DNA from: Sva-07 sp963707515
GTDB lineage: Bacteria; Actinomycetota; Acidimicrobiia; Acidimicrobiales; Ilumatobacteraceae
Length of the DNA stretch: 64,000 nucleotides
Reading direction: 5' to 3'
NCBI GenBank assembly: GCA_963707515.1
Contig: CAVPQI010000003.1
Location: 682,001-746,000 of the forward strand
Positions 1 through 8,195 of the stretch are shown here, one piece after another. Every line of letters starts with the position of its first letter. The stretch's first letter is position 1. Below the pieces are notes generated by a model that did no database searches, had not been told where the DNA came from, and saw only the letters and a program-made list of their open reading frames with translations. The position numbers and the translations under genes were made by a program.

Positions 1-177
1 GGCGATCACCGCCTCGATCTTCCTCAGCGAGTTCGTCGGTGACACGCCGTGGGCGCACATCGACATCGCCGGGCCGATGATGGTCGACGGCGACGACGGC
101 ATCTACGCCAAGGGCGCGACGGGTTCGGGACGCGGCTGCTGATCGATCTCGCCTGCAACTTCACGCCGTCTGCCTGA
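1..177 (+). CDS. pepA: Leucyl aminopeptidase (M17), C-terminal end, frameshifted
   Basis: This is the last ~58 residues of a cytosolic Mn/Zn leucyl aminopeptidase, which removes N-terminal residues from peptides. Frame 2 reads FVGDTPWAHIDIAGP and then DGIYAKGATG, the conserved C-terminal strand and loop of the M17 catalytic domain. As written the frame ends at the TGA at 140-142. Family members continue as TGFGTRLL, and that reading is recovered if one T is added to the 'ggttcggg' at 122-129; the protein then ends at 175-177. So either a base was lost in sequencing or the last dozen residues are replaced. The N-terminal part lies outside the window. Confidence 0.85.
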
Positions 178-291
178 GCCGGCTCTCGACCGGTCCGACG
201 GGCATCGGCGTCGCGCCGTCGTGCTGATCGTTCCGGCCGCTACGGCGCCGTTGGTGCTCAGGGCGCCGACGCCGCCTTCCGGTTCGGCGGC

Positions 292-1587
292 TCATGCCGC
301 CCGCCGGTTGGGTGGGCCGGTGGTCATGATGGTGCCGTCGGGGAGCTCCAGCCGGAGTTCTCGGTTGGGTCCGAGGGTGATGGTCCAGCCGTCGTGGTGG
401 ACGTTGGCGTGATGCGTCGTGCACAGCGGCGCCAGGTTGGAGAGATCGGTGGTTCCGCCGTGGCGCCACCAGATGATGTGGTGGAGTTTGCAGCGGTCGT
501 AGGGGACACGGCAGCCGGGCACGGTGCAGGTGGCGTAGAGGGCGCGGAGTGCTCGTCGTTGGGCTGTGTTGGCGAGGCGGGTCGTGCGTCCGAGGTCGAG
601 TTCGCCGGGTGCGTGGAGGACGATGCCGTTGCGGACGATGACGGTGTGCACGTTGGCGTCGGGTTCGTTCATCATCTGGCGCAGGATGCGGAGTGGGATG
701 TCGACGGGGATCGGCCAGGTGACGTCCCAGTCGGGACCCGACCCGTCGATCGGTGCCACGGGATCGAACCCGGTCGGATCGACGGTGTCGGTGACGGGCA
801 AGATGGTGCGCGCTGGGTCGCCGGTGGTGTCGACGACCACCACGAACTCCGGGCGACCCGTGCGGCCGGCGGGTGCGGTGCCCTGCAACAGGGCGGCAAG
901 CGCAAGGGCGCGGAGGTGCTTGTTGCGCTCGACCGGATCAGCTGGCGCGGTGTCCGGGACGGTCTCGGCGAACAACGCGTCGACCGTGGAATCGAGTCGC
1001 GAGGCGAGGGAGACCCCGGTGAGCGGATCGAACTTCCCGCGCAGGTTCCACATGCCTTCCTGGTCGACCCAGGTGGACACGGTGGTGGCTCGCTGCTGGC
1101 GCTGCAGTCGATCGAGGCCGGCGCGACGCTCGATGTCTCTCGCCAGGTCGCGGACACGTGTGCGCCACTGCTCGACCGTGGCCGACTCGGCGACGTTCGA
1201 GAGCCGGTCGCAACGTTCGATCAGCTCCGCCCGCTGCCCTCCGTCGAGTGTTCCTGCCGCACGGGTCACCGCATCGACGTGGCCCGCGGTGATCTTGCCG
1301 TCGTCGAGCGCCGACGCCAGGTCCGGTGTGGTAGCGAGCGTCTTCGAGCGTGCCAACGTGTCCGTCGCCTTGCCCAACGAGTCACGGGTCTCGTCGGCGA
1401 TCACCGCTTCGGGGAATGACACCAACTCGGCCAATCGGCGCGTCGCATCAGCCTCCGCAGCCGACAGCCAACCGCGCAACGCCGTCACGTCGCGGAACAG
1501 CGCCTGCAACCCGGCGCGGTCGGGGCAGCTCTCGTGACGAGTCGCAGCGATTCGCTGCACCCGCTCGATCACGACCCCCGTCTCCAT
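292..1587 (-). CDS. DUF222 / HNH endonuclease domain protein
   Basis: A 431-residue protein with the actinobacterial DUF222 region followed by a C-terminal HNH nuclease module (CTVPGC, then LHHIIWWRHGG, SNLAPLCTTHH). The cysteines and histidines expected of a beta-beta-alpha-metal fold are present. Such proteins occur in many copies in actinobacteria; their substrate is not known, and some resemble intron- or mobile-element-associated nucleases. The start is the ATG at 1587; the reading frame stays open further upstream through the 12-bp repeat array, but no family similarity is visible there. A 15-bp palindrome lies 18 bp upstream of the start. The next gene on the same strand ends at 1716. 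Confidence 0.85.
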   Translation of the reverse strand: METGVVIERVQRIAATRHESCPDRAGLQALFRDVTALRGWLSAAEADATRRLAELVSFPEAVIADETRDSLGKATDTLARSKTLATTPDLASALDDGKITAGHVDAVTRAAGTLDGGQRAELIERCDRLSNVAESATVEQWRTRVRDLARDIERRAGLDRLQRQQRATTVSTWVDQEGMWNLRGKFDPLTGVSLASRLDSTVDALFAETVPDTAPADPVERNKHLRALALAALLQGTAPAGRTGRPEFVVVVDTTGDPARTILPVTDTVDPTGFDPVAPIDGSGPDWDVTWPIPVDIPLRILRQMMNEPDANVHTVIVRNGIVLHAPGELDLGRTTRLANTAQRRALRALYATCTVPGCRVPYDRCKLHHIIWWRHGGTTDLSNLAPLCTTHHANVHHDGWTITLGPNRELRLELPDGTIMTTGPPNRRAA

Positions 1588-1604
1588 GCCTTCATCATGA
1601 CCAG

Positions 1605-1619
1605 ACCCTGTGACAGGGT
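1605..1619. promoter_or_regulatory. 15-bp perfect palindrome upstream of the HNH gene
   Basis: ACCCTGT-G-ACAGGGT is a perfect 7-1-7 inverted repeat 18 bp before the start codon at 1587. Its size and position fit a dimeric repressor site, or it could be a short hairpin in the leader. No regulator gene is adjacent. Confidence 0.4.
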
Positions 1620-1660
1620 TGGCCGGCAGCCGCCGGTTTTCATCCCGGAGTGCCACTTCT

Positions 1661-1708
1661 CGAGTCGGGCATCGAGTCGGGCATCGAGTCGGGCATCGAG
1701 TCGGGCAT
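1661..1708. repeat. Four tandem copies of a 12-bp unit
   Basis: CGAGTCGGGCAT is repeated four times without a mismatch, just after the stop of the next gene (1716-1718, minus strand). The unit length is a multiple of three, so the frame stays open through it. It looks like a simple slippage array and is probably variable in copy number between strains. Confidence 0.9.
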
Positions 1709-1715
1709 CGATGGG

Positions 1716-2330
1716 TCACCCCGCCTGCCTGAGCCGGAAGGCGTTGTCGATCACTTCGGCGGCCACGGGTTGGCGCACGCCGAGAGCGACGAGATGGTGC
1801 TCGATCGCTGCGGCGTCGTCGCCGAGGTCGAACAGCGTCGTCGCCAGTCCGTGGGCGCGGGTCAGTTCGTCGAGGTGGATCGTCGTGCGGATCCATTCGT
1901 GGTGGTCGAGGCGCAGCGACTCCGGCATCCGTCGCACGTGGTGCCCGCTGAGCGTCGGGACGCGGCGTCGCACGGCGAGTCCGTCGGGCACGCGGTGGGC
2001 GACGCCGAACATGACGCACCGTTGGATCGCCCGATGGAACGGTCCGGTGCGTCCGCTGACGTAGCCGAGCCCCATCGAGCGTGCGGTCTCCTCGAGATCG
2101 AGCTCGTAGCCGTCCGGATGCTGCTCGAAGCCGGCGACGAGCCGACGCAACAGCCACGTTGCCGTTGGGCCGAGCACGCCGAGCCAGAACAGCTCTACAT
2201 AGCGAGAGCGCGGGTCGTGTCCGGTGTCATCGACCACCGGATCGAGCCACGGATGGACGACGATGCGCGTCGTCGGCACGGTGGATGGTGACTGAGGCTC
2301 GTCGATCGGTGCTGACGGCGAGATGGACAT
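1716..2330 (-). CDS. Conserved actinobacterial protein of unknown function
   Basis: A 204-residue soluble protein. Visible landmarks are HPWLDPVVDDTGHDPRSRYVE near residue 25, then ELFWLGVLGPTATWLLRR and a basic C-terminal half. No signal peptide, membrane segment or catalytic motif is evident. The style resembles a replication- or partition-associated family often seen in actinobacterial genomes, but I cannot name it. The ATG at 2330 is well supported: the minus strand has GGGAGGT six bases upstream. That ribosome binding site abuts one copy of an ~80-bp dispersed repeat, so the leader of this gene is repeat-derived or the repeat contains its promoter. Confidence 0.7.
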   Translation of the reverse strand: MSISPSAPIDEPQSPSTVPTTRIVVHPWLDPVVDDTGHDPRSRYVELFWLGVLGPTATWLLRRLVAGFEQHPDGYELDLEETARSMGLGYVSGRTGPFHRAIQRCVMFGVAHRVPDGLAVRRRVPTLSGHHVRRMPESLRLDHHEWIRTTIHLDELTRAHGLATTLFDLGDDAAAIEHHLVALGVRQPVAAEVIDNAFRLRQAG

Positions 2331-2347
2331 GCGGGACCTCCCAGGTA

Positions 2348-2427
2348 CGCGGGAGTCGGTCGGCGTGCAGGGGGCGGCGGGGGCGACGGAACGGAAAGTG
2401 CCGTCGGCAAGATTGGACCGTGCTCCG
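2348..2427. repeat. ~80-bp direct repeat, copy 1
   Basis: This stretch matches 8930-9010 in the same orientation over its whole length with one single-base indel and roughly 80% identity. The shared core around 'cggaaagtgccgtcggcaag' is identical in both. Copy 1 lies immediately upstream of the gene starting at 2330. Neither copy has a convincing protein reading. Confidence 0.75.
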
Positions 2428-2614
2428 GTCTGACGCCCGGGGAGAATCCTGTTCTGGTGTGCGCTCGGACGCCATGCGCCCCTCGTTCCCCATCGGGCGA
2501 ACGCAACTGGCTGCCCCGCCGCGCCCCGCGATCCGCTCGTCGGCCCCGCCTCGAGTGTGCGGGGATGGCTGGCTCCCTCCGCAACGACTTCCCCGCCGGT
2601 GTGCTCACTGGTGA

Positions 2615-2859
2615 CTCCGTGTCGGAGGTGTTCGCACTCGCAAAGCGAAACAGTTCGCCCTCCCGGCCGCCAACTGCATCGGCACCAACTCCACGAATGC
2701 CGTGATGGAGACAGCTGCCAAGGTGAACAGTCCGGGCCCGACGCTCCGAACAAGAAGCAGCACGACCAGCGCGTGTGGCTGCGTGAGGGAGAGACGAGCT
2801 TCGTGACCCGGCTCGAGCAGGCCTTCGCCGAACTGCGAAACGTCGGCACGCTCGACTGA
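2615..2859 (+). pseudogene. Possible remnant of a coding gene, two frames needed
   Basis: From about 2615 one frame reads KQFALPAANCIGTN and NAVMETAAKVN; after about 2725 a different frame reads PNKKQHDQRVWLREGE and FVTRLEQAFAELRN before a TGA at 2857-2859. Both stretches have protein-like composition and join with one frameshift. There is no start codon with context, and a TGA precedes at 2612. I do not recognise the family. The rest of 2428-2935 shows no gene or site that I can support. It could be chance. Confidence 0.3.
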
Positions 2860-2935
2860 CTGCTCTCGTCGGTCATCGACGCCCGAAGTGTTGGAAGTCG
2901 TGTCGACCGGAGTGGCGCGGCGATCCGATGTTCGC

Positions 2936-2941
2936 TACCTT
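2936..2941 (+). promoter_or_regulatory. -10 element (TACCTT) of the iminopeptidase gene
   Basis: TACCTT ends 5 nt before the GTG at 2947, fitting transcription that begins at or next to the start codon. Confidence 0.45.
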
Positions 2942-2946
2942 CCGCT

Positions 2947-3897
2947 GTGCTCGTGGCCGATCCGCTCTTTCCTCCCATCGAACCCTCGCAGGTCGGCTGG
3001 CTCGATGTTGGCGGCGGTCACCGCGTCTACTGGGAGACCATCGGCAACCTCGATGGCGAACCAGCCCTCTTTCTCCACGGGGGCCCCGGCAGCGGCTGCA
3101 CTGAGGGTCATCGACGATGGTTCGACCCGGGCCGCTTCTACACGGTCCTGTTCGACCAACGCGGCTGCGGACGTTCAACGCCACTCGCCGCGACCGCCGA
3201 CACAGACCTGAGCACCAACACCACCGACCATCTCGTCGCCGACATCGAAGCACTGCGCTCCCACCTCCAGATCGATCGCTGGCTGGTGGTGGGCGGATCG
3301 TGGGGCGTCACCCTCGCTCTCACCTACGCGCAACGCCATCCCAACCGCATCACTCGGATGGTGCTCGCTGCAGTCACCGCGGGGCGCCGGCTGGAAACCG
3401 AATGGATCACCCGGGCGATGGGTCGCGTGTTCCCTCGCGAGTGGAATGACTTCGTCGCCCACGTGCCGGCCGATGAACGTGACGGCGATCTCGCCGCGGC
3501 GTATGCCCGACTACTGGCGTCGACCGACACGGCGCTCACCGAACAGGCTGCGCTCGCATGGTGCCGCTGGGAAGACACCCACGTGTCCCTCGCCACAGGT
3601 CCTGAGCAGCACTTGCAACTGATGCCACCAGCCCAACGCCAGGTCTTCGCCCGCCTGGTCACCCACTATTGGTCCCACGACTGCTTTCTCGAGGATCACC
3701 CGGTCCTCGACGCGATGGACCGCATCGCCTCGATCCCGGCGGCACTGATCCACGGAGCGCACGACGTCTCCAGCCCACTCGACACCGCCTGGGAACTCCA
3801 CCGGCGCTGGCCGGCGTCCGATCTCGCCGTCATCGGCGACGCCGGCCACGGCGGCAGTTCGATGCTCAACGAGGTCATCACAGCAATCAACTCGTAG
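2947..3897 (+). CDS. pip: Proline iminopeptidase (alpha/beta hydrolase, S33)
   Basis: A 316-residue cytosolic hydrolase expected to release N-terminal proline from peptides. The oxyanion-hole motif HGGPGSG is at residues 44-50 and the nucleophile elbow GGSWG is at 116-120 (Ser118). The acid lies in HGAHDVSSP and the catalytic histidine in DAGHGGS near the C terminus. Length and the DQRGCGRS segment are typical of the family. A GTG start at 2947 is used; GTG 2953 is an in-frame alternative two codons later. It is transcribed alone, convergent with the hydrolase gene that ends at 3941. Confidence 0.9.
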   Translation: MLVADPLFPPIEPSQVGWLDVGGGHRVYWETIGNLDGEPALFLHGGPGSGCTEGHRRWFDPGRFYTVLFDQRGCGRSTPLAATADTDLSTNTTDHLVADIEALRSHLQIDRWLVVGGSWGVTLALTYAQRHPNRITRMVLAAVTAGRRLETEWITRAMGRVFPREWNDFVAHVPADERDGDLAAAYARLLASTDTALTEQAALAWCRWEDTHVSLATGPEQHLQLMPPAQRQVFARLVTHYWSHDCFLEDHPVLDAMDRIASIPAALIHGAHDVSSPLDTAWELHRRWPASDLAVIGDAGHGGSSMLNEVITAINS

Positions 3898-3940
3898 ACG
3901 GCAGGACTGTCCGCTCGATTGCGGGGCCCGTCGACTCTGG

Positions 3941-4792
3941 TCAACGGGTTGAACGGTCCGGTGCCGAGCCAGCCGCCAGTCGCAGACGGAACAGGTCTCG
4001 GGCGACGTGGATCGGCCCGTTGTAGCCGCCGGCTCGCGCGTCATCGATGAACATCTGCTCCTCGGCGATGGAACGAGGTGCAGGAAACAGGTGGGTGAGG
4101 ACGAGCCGCCCGACACGGGCACGGTTGGCGAGCGCGCCAACCGATTCGGCGCTTGCGTTCCACGCCAGTGCCGATGCGTCCACCGACCGGGCGAGCAGGG
4201 CTTCGTGGATGACGAGGTCGGCATCTGCGGCGAGCGCTTCGAATCCTGCGCAGGCAACGGTGTCCCCACTGATCGCGATCGACACGTCGCCGACGTCGAT
4301 CCGGTAGCCGACTGCCGGCTCGACGGGGTGATGCTCGACGAGCACGCTGCTGAGGTGGAACGAACCGAGGACCGCCACAGCGCTCGGGTCCGAGGTCGCG
4401 ACGAAGGCGTCAACGTCGATCTGCGGTCGGGGCCCGGCCTCCGGCGGAGCCTGCGAGAAGAAGGCTTGATCTTCGAACGGGCTGAGGCACGTCCGAGCGA
4501 ACCTCGCACTCGGCCCCTCGGGTGCGATGACTCGGAGCGGACCGGCGGCGCCGTTGGCCCATCGAGCCGTGGCAAGTGTTGCGAGGTCGCTGACATGATC
4601 GGAGTGGTGGTGGGTGAGCACGACAGCCAACAGGGCGCGTACGTCGAGCCCCGCTTCGGCAATTCGGTGGGTCACGCCCCGCCCGCAATCGACGAGGATC
4701 CAGCCATCGGTGTGAGACAACGCGGTGCCCGACCCACATCGCAACGGATCCAACGACGGTGTGCCGGTGCCGAGCAGCTCGACGTCGATCAT
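3941..4792 (-). CDS. Metallo-beta-lactamase fold hydrolase, RNase Z-like
   Basis: A 283-residue protein with the HxHxDH metal site at residues 61-66 (THHHSDHVSD), preceded by GTGTPSLDPLRCGS, the typical start of the RNase Z / arylsulfatase-like branch. A later SGDT supplies the metal-bridging Asp, and LTHLFPAP contains a further His ligand. The RNase Z exosite arm is not evident, so phosphodiesterase or general MBL hydrolase activity is as likely as tRNA 3' processing. Start is the ATG at 4792; no strong ribosome binding site is seen. It faces away from the alpha/beta hydrolase gene at 5101. Confidence 0.8.
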   Translation of the reverse strand: MIDVELLGTGTPSLDPLRCGSGTALSHTDGWILVDCGRGVTHRIAEAGLDVRALLAVVLTHHHSDHVSDLATLATARWANGAAGPLRVIAPEGPSARFARTCLSPFEDQAFFSQAPPEAGPRPQIDVDAFVATSDPSAVAVLGSFHLSSVLVEHHPVEPAVGYRIDVGDVSIAISGDTVACAGFEALAADADLVIHEALLARSVDASALAWNASAESVGALANRARVGRLVLTHLFPAPRSIAEEQMFIDDARAGGYNGPIHVARDLFRLRLAAGSAPDRSTR

Positions 4793-5100
4793 GCCGACAA
4801 TTCTGTCAATCCTTCGAGGCTCGTCGAACCAGCCCTCGTGCCCTCCTTTGTCCTCCGCATGTGGATGCGGTAGTGGGTGGCCGACCAGCCGCCGGAACCG
4901 CCTTCTTGCCGTCGAACTCGTGGAATCCCAGCGTCGCCACACGACGGGTGTAGGCGCACAGCCACCCGCTCCGAAGAGCGCGCAGTGGGCGTACTGATAC
5001 TTTTCCGCATGGAAAGGGTCAGTCGAACAGGTCGACGACACCCAAGACCCGCCACACGTGCACCTGGCACCGCCGCGCACCCGGCTGACGACCCGAGCAC
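4793..5100. other. 308-bp divergent intergenic region
   Basis: No coding potential that I trust. The one structured element is an inverted repeat at 4994-5022 (arms CTGATACTTTTCC and GGAAAGGGTCAG, loop GCAT), about 80 bp before the start at 5101. It may be an operator or a small hairpin. Confidence 0.35.
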
Positions 5101-5958
5101 ATGACGGACATGACCACACCACGGACGTTCGAACTCGACTCCGGCTCCCTGTCAGTTCGCGTGGCCGGCGACCCGGCCAACGCTGCACTGCTGTTGCTGC
5201 ACGGCTTCCCGAGCTCGTCCGCAACGTTCCGCCACATCATCCACCCGTTGGCCGAACGCTTCTTCGTGATCGCGCCAGACCTCCCCGGCTTCGGTGCCTC
5301 CGAGCCTGTCGACAGCCCGACGTTCGCCAAGTTCGCGGACATCGTCAGCGAACTGCTGAGCAGGCTTGAGGTCGAAACGTTTCACCTCTACCTTCACGAC
5401 TTCGGCGCACCAGTAGGCCTTCACCTGGCAACGAAAGACACGGACAGGGTGCGCAGCCTGATCATCCAGAACGCCAACGCTCACGACAGCGGAATGGGGC
5501 CGGCCTGGGCAGCAACGAAGGAGTACTGGGCGGACCCGACACCGGAACGCGAGGCTGCCGCGACCGCACACCTCACGGCTGACGGAACCCGCGACCAGTA
5601 CGTCGCCGGCGTCCCCGACGACGTCGCAGCACGTATCGATCCGCGAACCTGGGAGCACGACTGGCAGGTCATGTCAATGCCCGGACGGATGGAGACGCAA
5701 CGCGCCCTCGTGCTCGACTATCGGAGCCACCACGCCAGGTTCCCGGAGATCGCCCGCTACCTCGCCGAGACACAGCCGCCAGCCCTCCTGATCTGGGGAC
5801 GCCACGACGCCTTCTTCGACATCGACGAAACGCTCGACTGGATGAAAGCGCTACCCAGAATGGAAGCCCACATCCTCGACGGAGGCCACTTCCTGCTCGA
5901 GACGCACCCCATCGAATGCGCCGCACTCATGACAGCATTTCTCGCGCGCGCCAGCTGA
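5101..5958 (+). CDS. Alpha/beta hydrolase with Asp nucleophile (dehalogenase / epoxide hydrolase type)
   Basis: A 285-residue enzyme. HGFPSSS (34-40) forms the oxyanion hole. The nucleophile elbow is LHDFGAP with Asp100 where lipases have Ser, which marks the haloalkane dehalogenase / epoxide hydrolase / fluoroacetate dehalogenase group. The acid is in WGRHDAFFD and the catalytic His in DGGHFLLE. The substrate cannot be read from sequence; a small halogenated or epoxide compound is the family expectation. A second ATG at 5110 is an alternative start. It stands alone, with the toxin-antitoxin pair following after 80 bp. Confidence 0.85.
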   Translation: MTDMTTPRTFELDSGSLSVRVAGDPANAALLLLHGFPSSSATFRHIIHPLAERFFVIAPDLPGFGASEPVDSPTFAKFADIVSELLSRLEVETFHLYLHDFGAPVGLHLATKDTDRVRSLIIQNANAHDSGMGPAWAATKEYWADPTPEREAAATAHLTADGTRDQYVAGVPDDVAARIDPRTWEHDWQVMSMPGRMETQRALVLDYRSHHARFPEIARYLAETQPPALLIWGRHDAFFDIDETLDWMKALPRMEAHILDGGHFLLETHPIECAALMTAFLARAS

Positions 5959-6002
5959 CGGGCTCGTTCCGATCAACGCCAGGTATCTGTGCAGCCGGGC
6001 AT

Positions 6003-6034
6003 GTTGACAACAGTTGATAACCCAGCCAGGCTGG
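6003..6034 (+). promoter_or_regulatory. Repeat/palindrome operator region of parDE
   Basis: Two near-identical 9-mers, GTTGACAAC (6003-6011) and GTTGATAAC (6013-6021), are spaced one helical turn apart. They are followed by the perfect 13-bp palindrome CCAGCC-A-GGCTGG (6022-6034), which ends just before the GTG at 6039. This is where ParD-type antitoxins usually autoregulate. Confidence 0.5.
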
Positions 6035-6038
6035 TGGA

Positions 6039-6290
6039 GTGAGCAAGACCACCATGAGCTTCGCTCTGCCAGACGAGCTGCGGCGGTACATCGATGAGCA
6101 CGTCCGATCCGGCGAGTACGGCAACACCAGCGAGTATCTGCGAGAGCTGATCCGACGGGACCAACAGCATGTGGCCGAGCGGCGGCTGCGAGGCCTCATC
6201 GCGGACGGGCTCGAGTCCGGAAGTGGACGCCCTGCGACCGCCGACGTCGTCGATGAGATCCGTCAACGGGCGTTCGCCGCTGACACGTGA
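6039..6290 (+). CDS. parD: ParD-family antitoxin (ribbon-helix-helix)
   Basis: An 83-residue protein. The N-terminal MSFALPDELRRYIDEHV and the following YGNTSEYLRELIRRD form the ribbon-helix-helix DNA-binding fold, and the charged C-terminal tail is where ParD proteins wrap their toxin. It should bind and neutralise ParE and repress its own promoter, where repeats and a palindrome lie. GTG 6039 is used; ATG 6054 (MSFALP) is a reasonable alternative. The stop overlaps the toxin start (GTGA at 6287-6290), so the two are translationally coupled. Confidence 0.88.
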   Translation: MSKTTMSFALPDELRRYIDEHVRSGEYGNTSEYLRELIRRDQQHVAERRLRGLIADGLESGSGRPATADVVDEIRQRAFAADT

Positions 6291-6607
6291 CCATCCGGCT
6301 GCGACCGCTGGCTGAGGCTGATCTCGTCGAACGCGTCAGGTATTCCAGCACTGAGGGTGGAACCGATCTCGGCGTGCGTTTCTTCGATGCTGCGGTCGCG
6401 TCGCTGCGGGCCATCGAGAAGCTGCCCAACGCCGGTTCGCCACGCGTCGGTGAGCTGTGCGACATTCCAGGTCTCCGAGTCCGACGAATCGAAGGCTTGG
6501 CAGTCGGCTGGTTCTACTTCGTTCGGCCCGATCACGCCGACGTTGTCCGCCTCTTGTCCGACGCCCAGGATTTGCCCATCTTCCTGGCCGATCTCGACAC
6601 CGACTGA
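6287..6607 (+). CDS. parE: ParE-family toxin (RelE/ParE superfamily)
   Basis: A 106-residue protein starting at GTG 6287 inside the end of parD. LAEADLVERVRYSST, the middle segment AIEKLPNAGSPRVGEL, and the closing IPGLRVRRIEG...FVRPDHADVVRLL match the ParE plasmid-stabilisation fold. ParE toxins poison DNA gyrase; which target this one has is not visible. No frameshift or lost motif is apparent, so the pair looks intact. Confidence 0.88.
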   Translation: MTIRLRPLAEADLVERVRYSSTEGGTDLGVRFFDAAVASLRAIEKLPNAGSPRVGELCDIPGLRVRRIEGLAVGWFYFVRPDHADVVRLLSDAQDLPIFLADLDTD

Positions 6608-6663
6608 TCCACCGCCCAGGTGGGCCCGCTCACCCGGGTGCTCTCGGGCGACACACCCGCACA

Positions 6664-7086
6664 TCACGCCGGAAGCCGGTCGCGGCCGGGAGCGTTGCTG
6701 CCTGTGATCATCGCGGCGGTTCCGAACCAGTGACTCAATGCGTCTGCGAGACCGCCGTCGGAGTCGGTGGCGTTGGCGGTGACGGCCCAGGCGACGTAGC
6801 CGTCGGGTCTGACGAGCACGGCGGTGGGTGGATCAGTGGCGCCGACGACAGGAAGTTCCCACGTTCCGGTGTAGGTGGCGTCGATGCGACGGACGCGGTC
6901 GGCCCCGGTCGCGTGGCCGTGTTCTGCGCTCGGGTCGAGCGAGATGAGGAGCGCATCGGCGCGATGGAGGAGGTCATAGGTGCGTGTCGCCCCGGTTGCG
7001 GTCATCAACTCGAGGTCGGGCATTCGGCGACCGATCAACGGATGATCGGCGTCGGGTCCGTAGTGGATGTCGAGCCCAGAGATCAT
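6664..7086 (-). CDS. C-terminal part of an FAD-dependent aromatic monooxygenase
   Basis: A 140-residue reading that begins MISGLDIHYGPD and contains HPLIGRRMPDLEL, the thioredoxin-like C-terminal domain found at the end of the polyketide/rifampicin-type FAD monooxygenases. It ends with VRPDGYVAWAV, as in full-length enzymes. Its ATG overlaps the stop of the N-terminal part (ATGA at 7083-7086). In relatives LAAMISGLDI is continuous with the N-terminal part, so this is most likely the tail of one gene split by an indel in the CGCGCGCG run at 7098-7105, or else a coupled second subunit. Confidence 0.75.
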   Translation of the reverse strand: MISGLDIHYGPDADHPLIGRRMPDLELMTATGATRTYDLLHRADALLISLDPSAEHGHATGADRVRRIDATYTGTWELPVVGATDPPTAVLVRPDGYVAWAVTANATDSDGGLADALSHWFGTAAMITGSNAPGRDRLPA

Positions 7087-8195
7087 GGCTGCCAGCTCGC
7101 GCGCGGATCATCGAGGGCGAGCAGACCGACGACGATCTCGCGGAGGGCGGTGGTTCGTTCGTCATCGGCCTGTAGCGCACGTTGGGCCATGGTGTTTCGC
7201 ATCACGCGGGCGGCGACGGGGTGCCGTTCGGCCTCGTAGGTGTCGAGGAGCGTGTCGGGAGACGTGCCGCGGATCACCCGGGCGAGTTTCCATCCGAGGT
7301 TGACCGAGTCCTGGACGCCGAGGTTCAGTCCTTGTCCGCCGAAGGGTGCGTGGACGTGGGCCGCATCGCCGGCGATCAGCACGCGCCCGGCACGGTAGGT
7401 GACGGCCTGTCGGGTCATGTCGGTGAAGCGCGAGATGAACCGTGGGTTTCGGGCCCCGTAGTCGGTGCCGTCGACGTGGATGAGCGCAGCTCGCACGTCG
7501 TCGAGGGTGGGGTCGGAGAATCGGTTGTCGACGTCGAGCTCTGCGAGCGTGACTCCGACTCGTCCTGCGGTGGCGGGGCCGATCCCGCCACCGCCGCGTA
7601 ACCCGAACAGTGGCTGTTCGTCCATCTCGACTTCGGTGTGGATCCAGCAGACCGTCGGGTCCCATCCAGCGAAGTCGATGCCTGCGGTCTTGCGGATCAC
7701 GCTGCGGCTTCCATCGCACCCCACCAGGTACTCGGCTCGGAGGGCCGTCCCTTCGGCGCAGGTGACCGCAACGTGGTCCTCGAGTTGTTCGAAGCCCGTC
7801 ACGTCGCGCCCGCGCAGGACAGGCACGCCGAGCTCATCGATCCAGTCGGCCATGATTCGTTCGAAGTCGCTTTGCAGGAGTGCGAGTCCGTACGGGTGGC
7901 GGGTCGGGAAATCGCTGATGTCGAGTGGGATGCCGGCAAAGGCTTGCACCTGCATCGGTGTGCCTGCGGCGATGAACCGATCGGCGATGCCGCGCTGGTC
8001 GAGCACTTCGATCGTTCGGGCGTGCAGCCCCCGCGAGCGGGGGCTTTCCAGCGCGGGTGTCGGGCGTCGTTCGATCACGACGACGTCGATGTCGGCGAGC
8101 GTGAGTTCGGCGGCGAGCATCATGCCGGCAGGGCCGGCGCCGACGATGACGACCTGATGCTCGGCAATGTTGTCTCGGACGTGATGGCCGGTCAT
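7083..8195 (-). CDS. FAD-dependent monooxygenase, N-terminal and substrate domains
   Basis: A 370-residue segment. The dinucleotide-binding VGAGPAGMM is at ~17-25, ERRP follows, GCDGSRSV is the second FAD/NADPH motif, and GDAAHVHAPFGGQGLNLG binds the flavin. This is the PheA/TfdB family layout used by hydroxylases of aromatic polyketides and by rifampicin monooxygenase. It ends DPRASWQP-stop, exactly where the reading frame is lost; relatives continue into the thioredoxin-like domain encoded by 6664-7086. It overlaps the TetR stop by ATGA at 8192-8195, so the three readings form one transcript. Confidence 0.85.
   Translation of the reverse strand: MTGHHVRDNIAEHQVVIVGAGPAGMMLAAELTLADIDVVVIERRPTPALESPRSRGLHARTIEVLDQRGIADRFIAAGTPMQVQAFAGIPLDISDFPTRHPYGLALLQSDFERIMADWIDELGVPVLRGRDVTGFEQLEDHVAVTCAEGTALRAEYLVGCDGSRSVIRKTAGIDFAGWDPTVCWIHTEVEMDEQPLFGLRGGGGIGPATAGRVGVTLAELDVDNRFSDPTLDDVRAALIHVDGTDYGARNPRFISRFTDMTRQAVTYRAGRVLIAGDAAHVHAPFGGQGLNLGVQDSVNLGWKLARVIRGTSPDTLLDTYEAERHPVAARVMRNTMAQRALQADDERTTALREIVVGLLALDDPRASWQP

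Noticed and set aside
292..2157. The HNH protein as a 621-residue protein
   Set aside because: The extra N-terminal part crosses the 12-bp tandem repeats and overlaps the next gene antisense-style; no domain is visible there.
4877..5104. Short open frames in the 4793-5100 intergenic region
   Set aside because: Arg/Pro-rich, no start context and no promoter hexamer at the usual distance.
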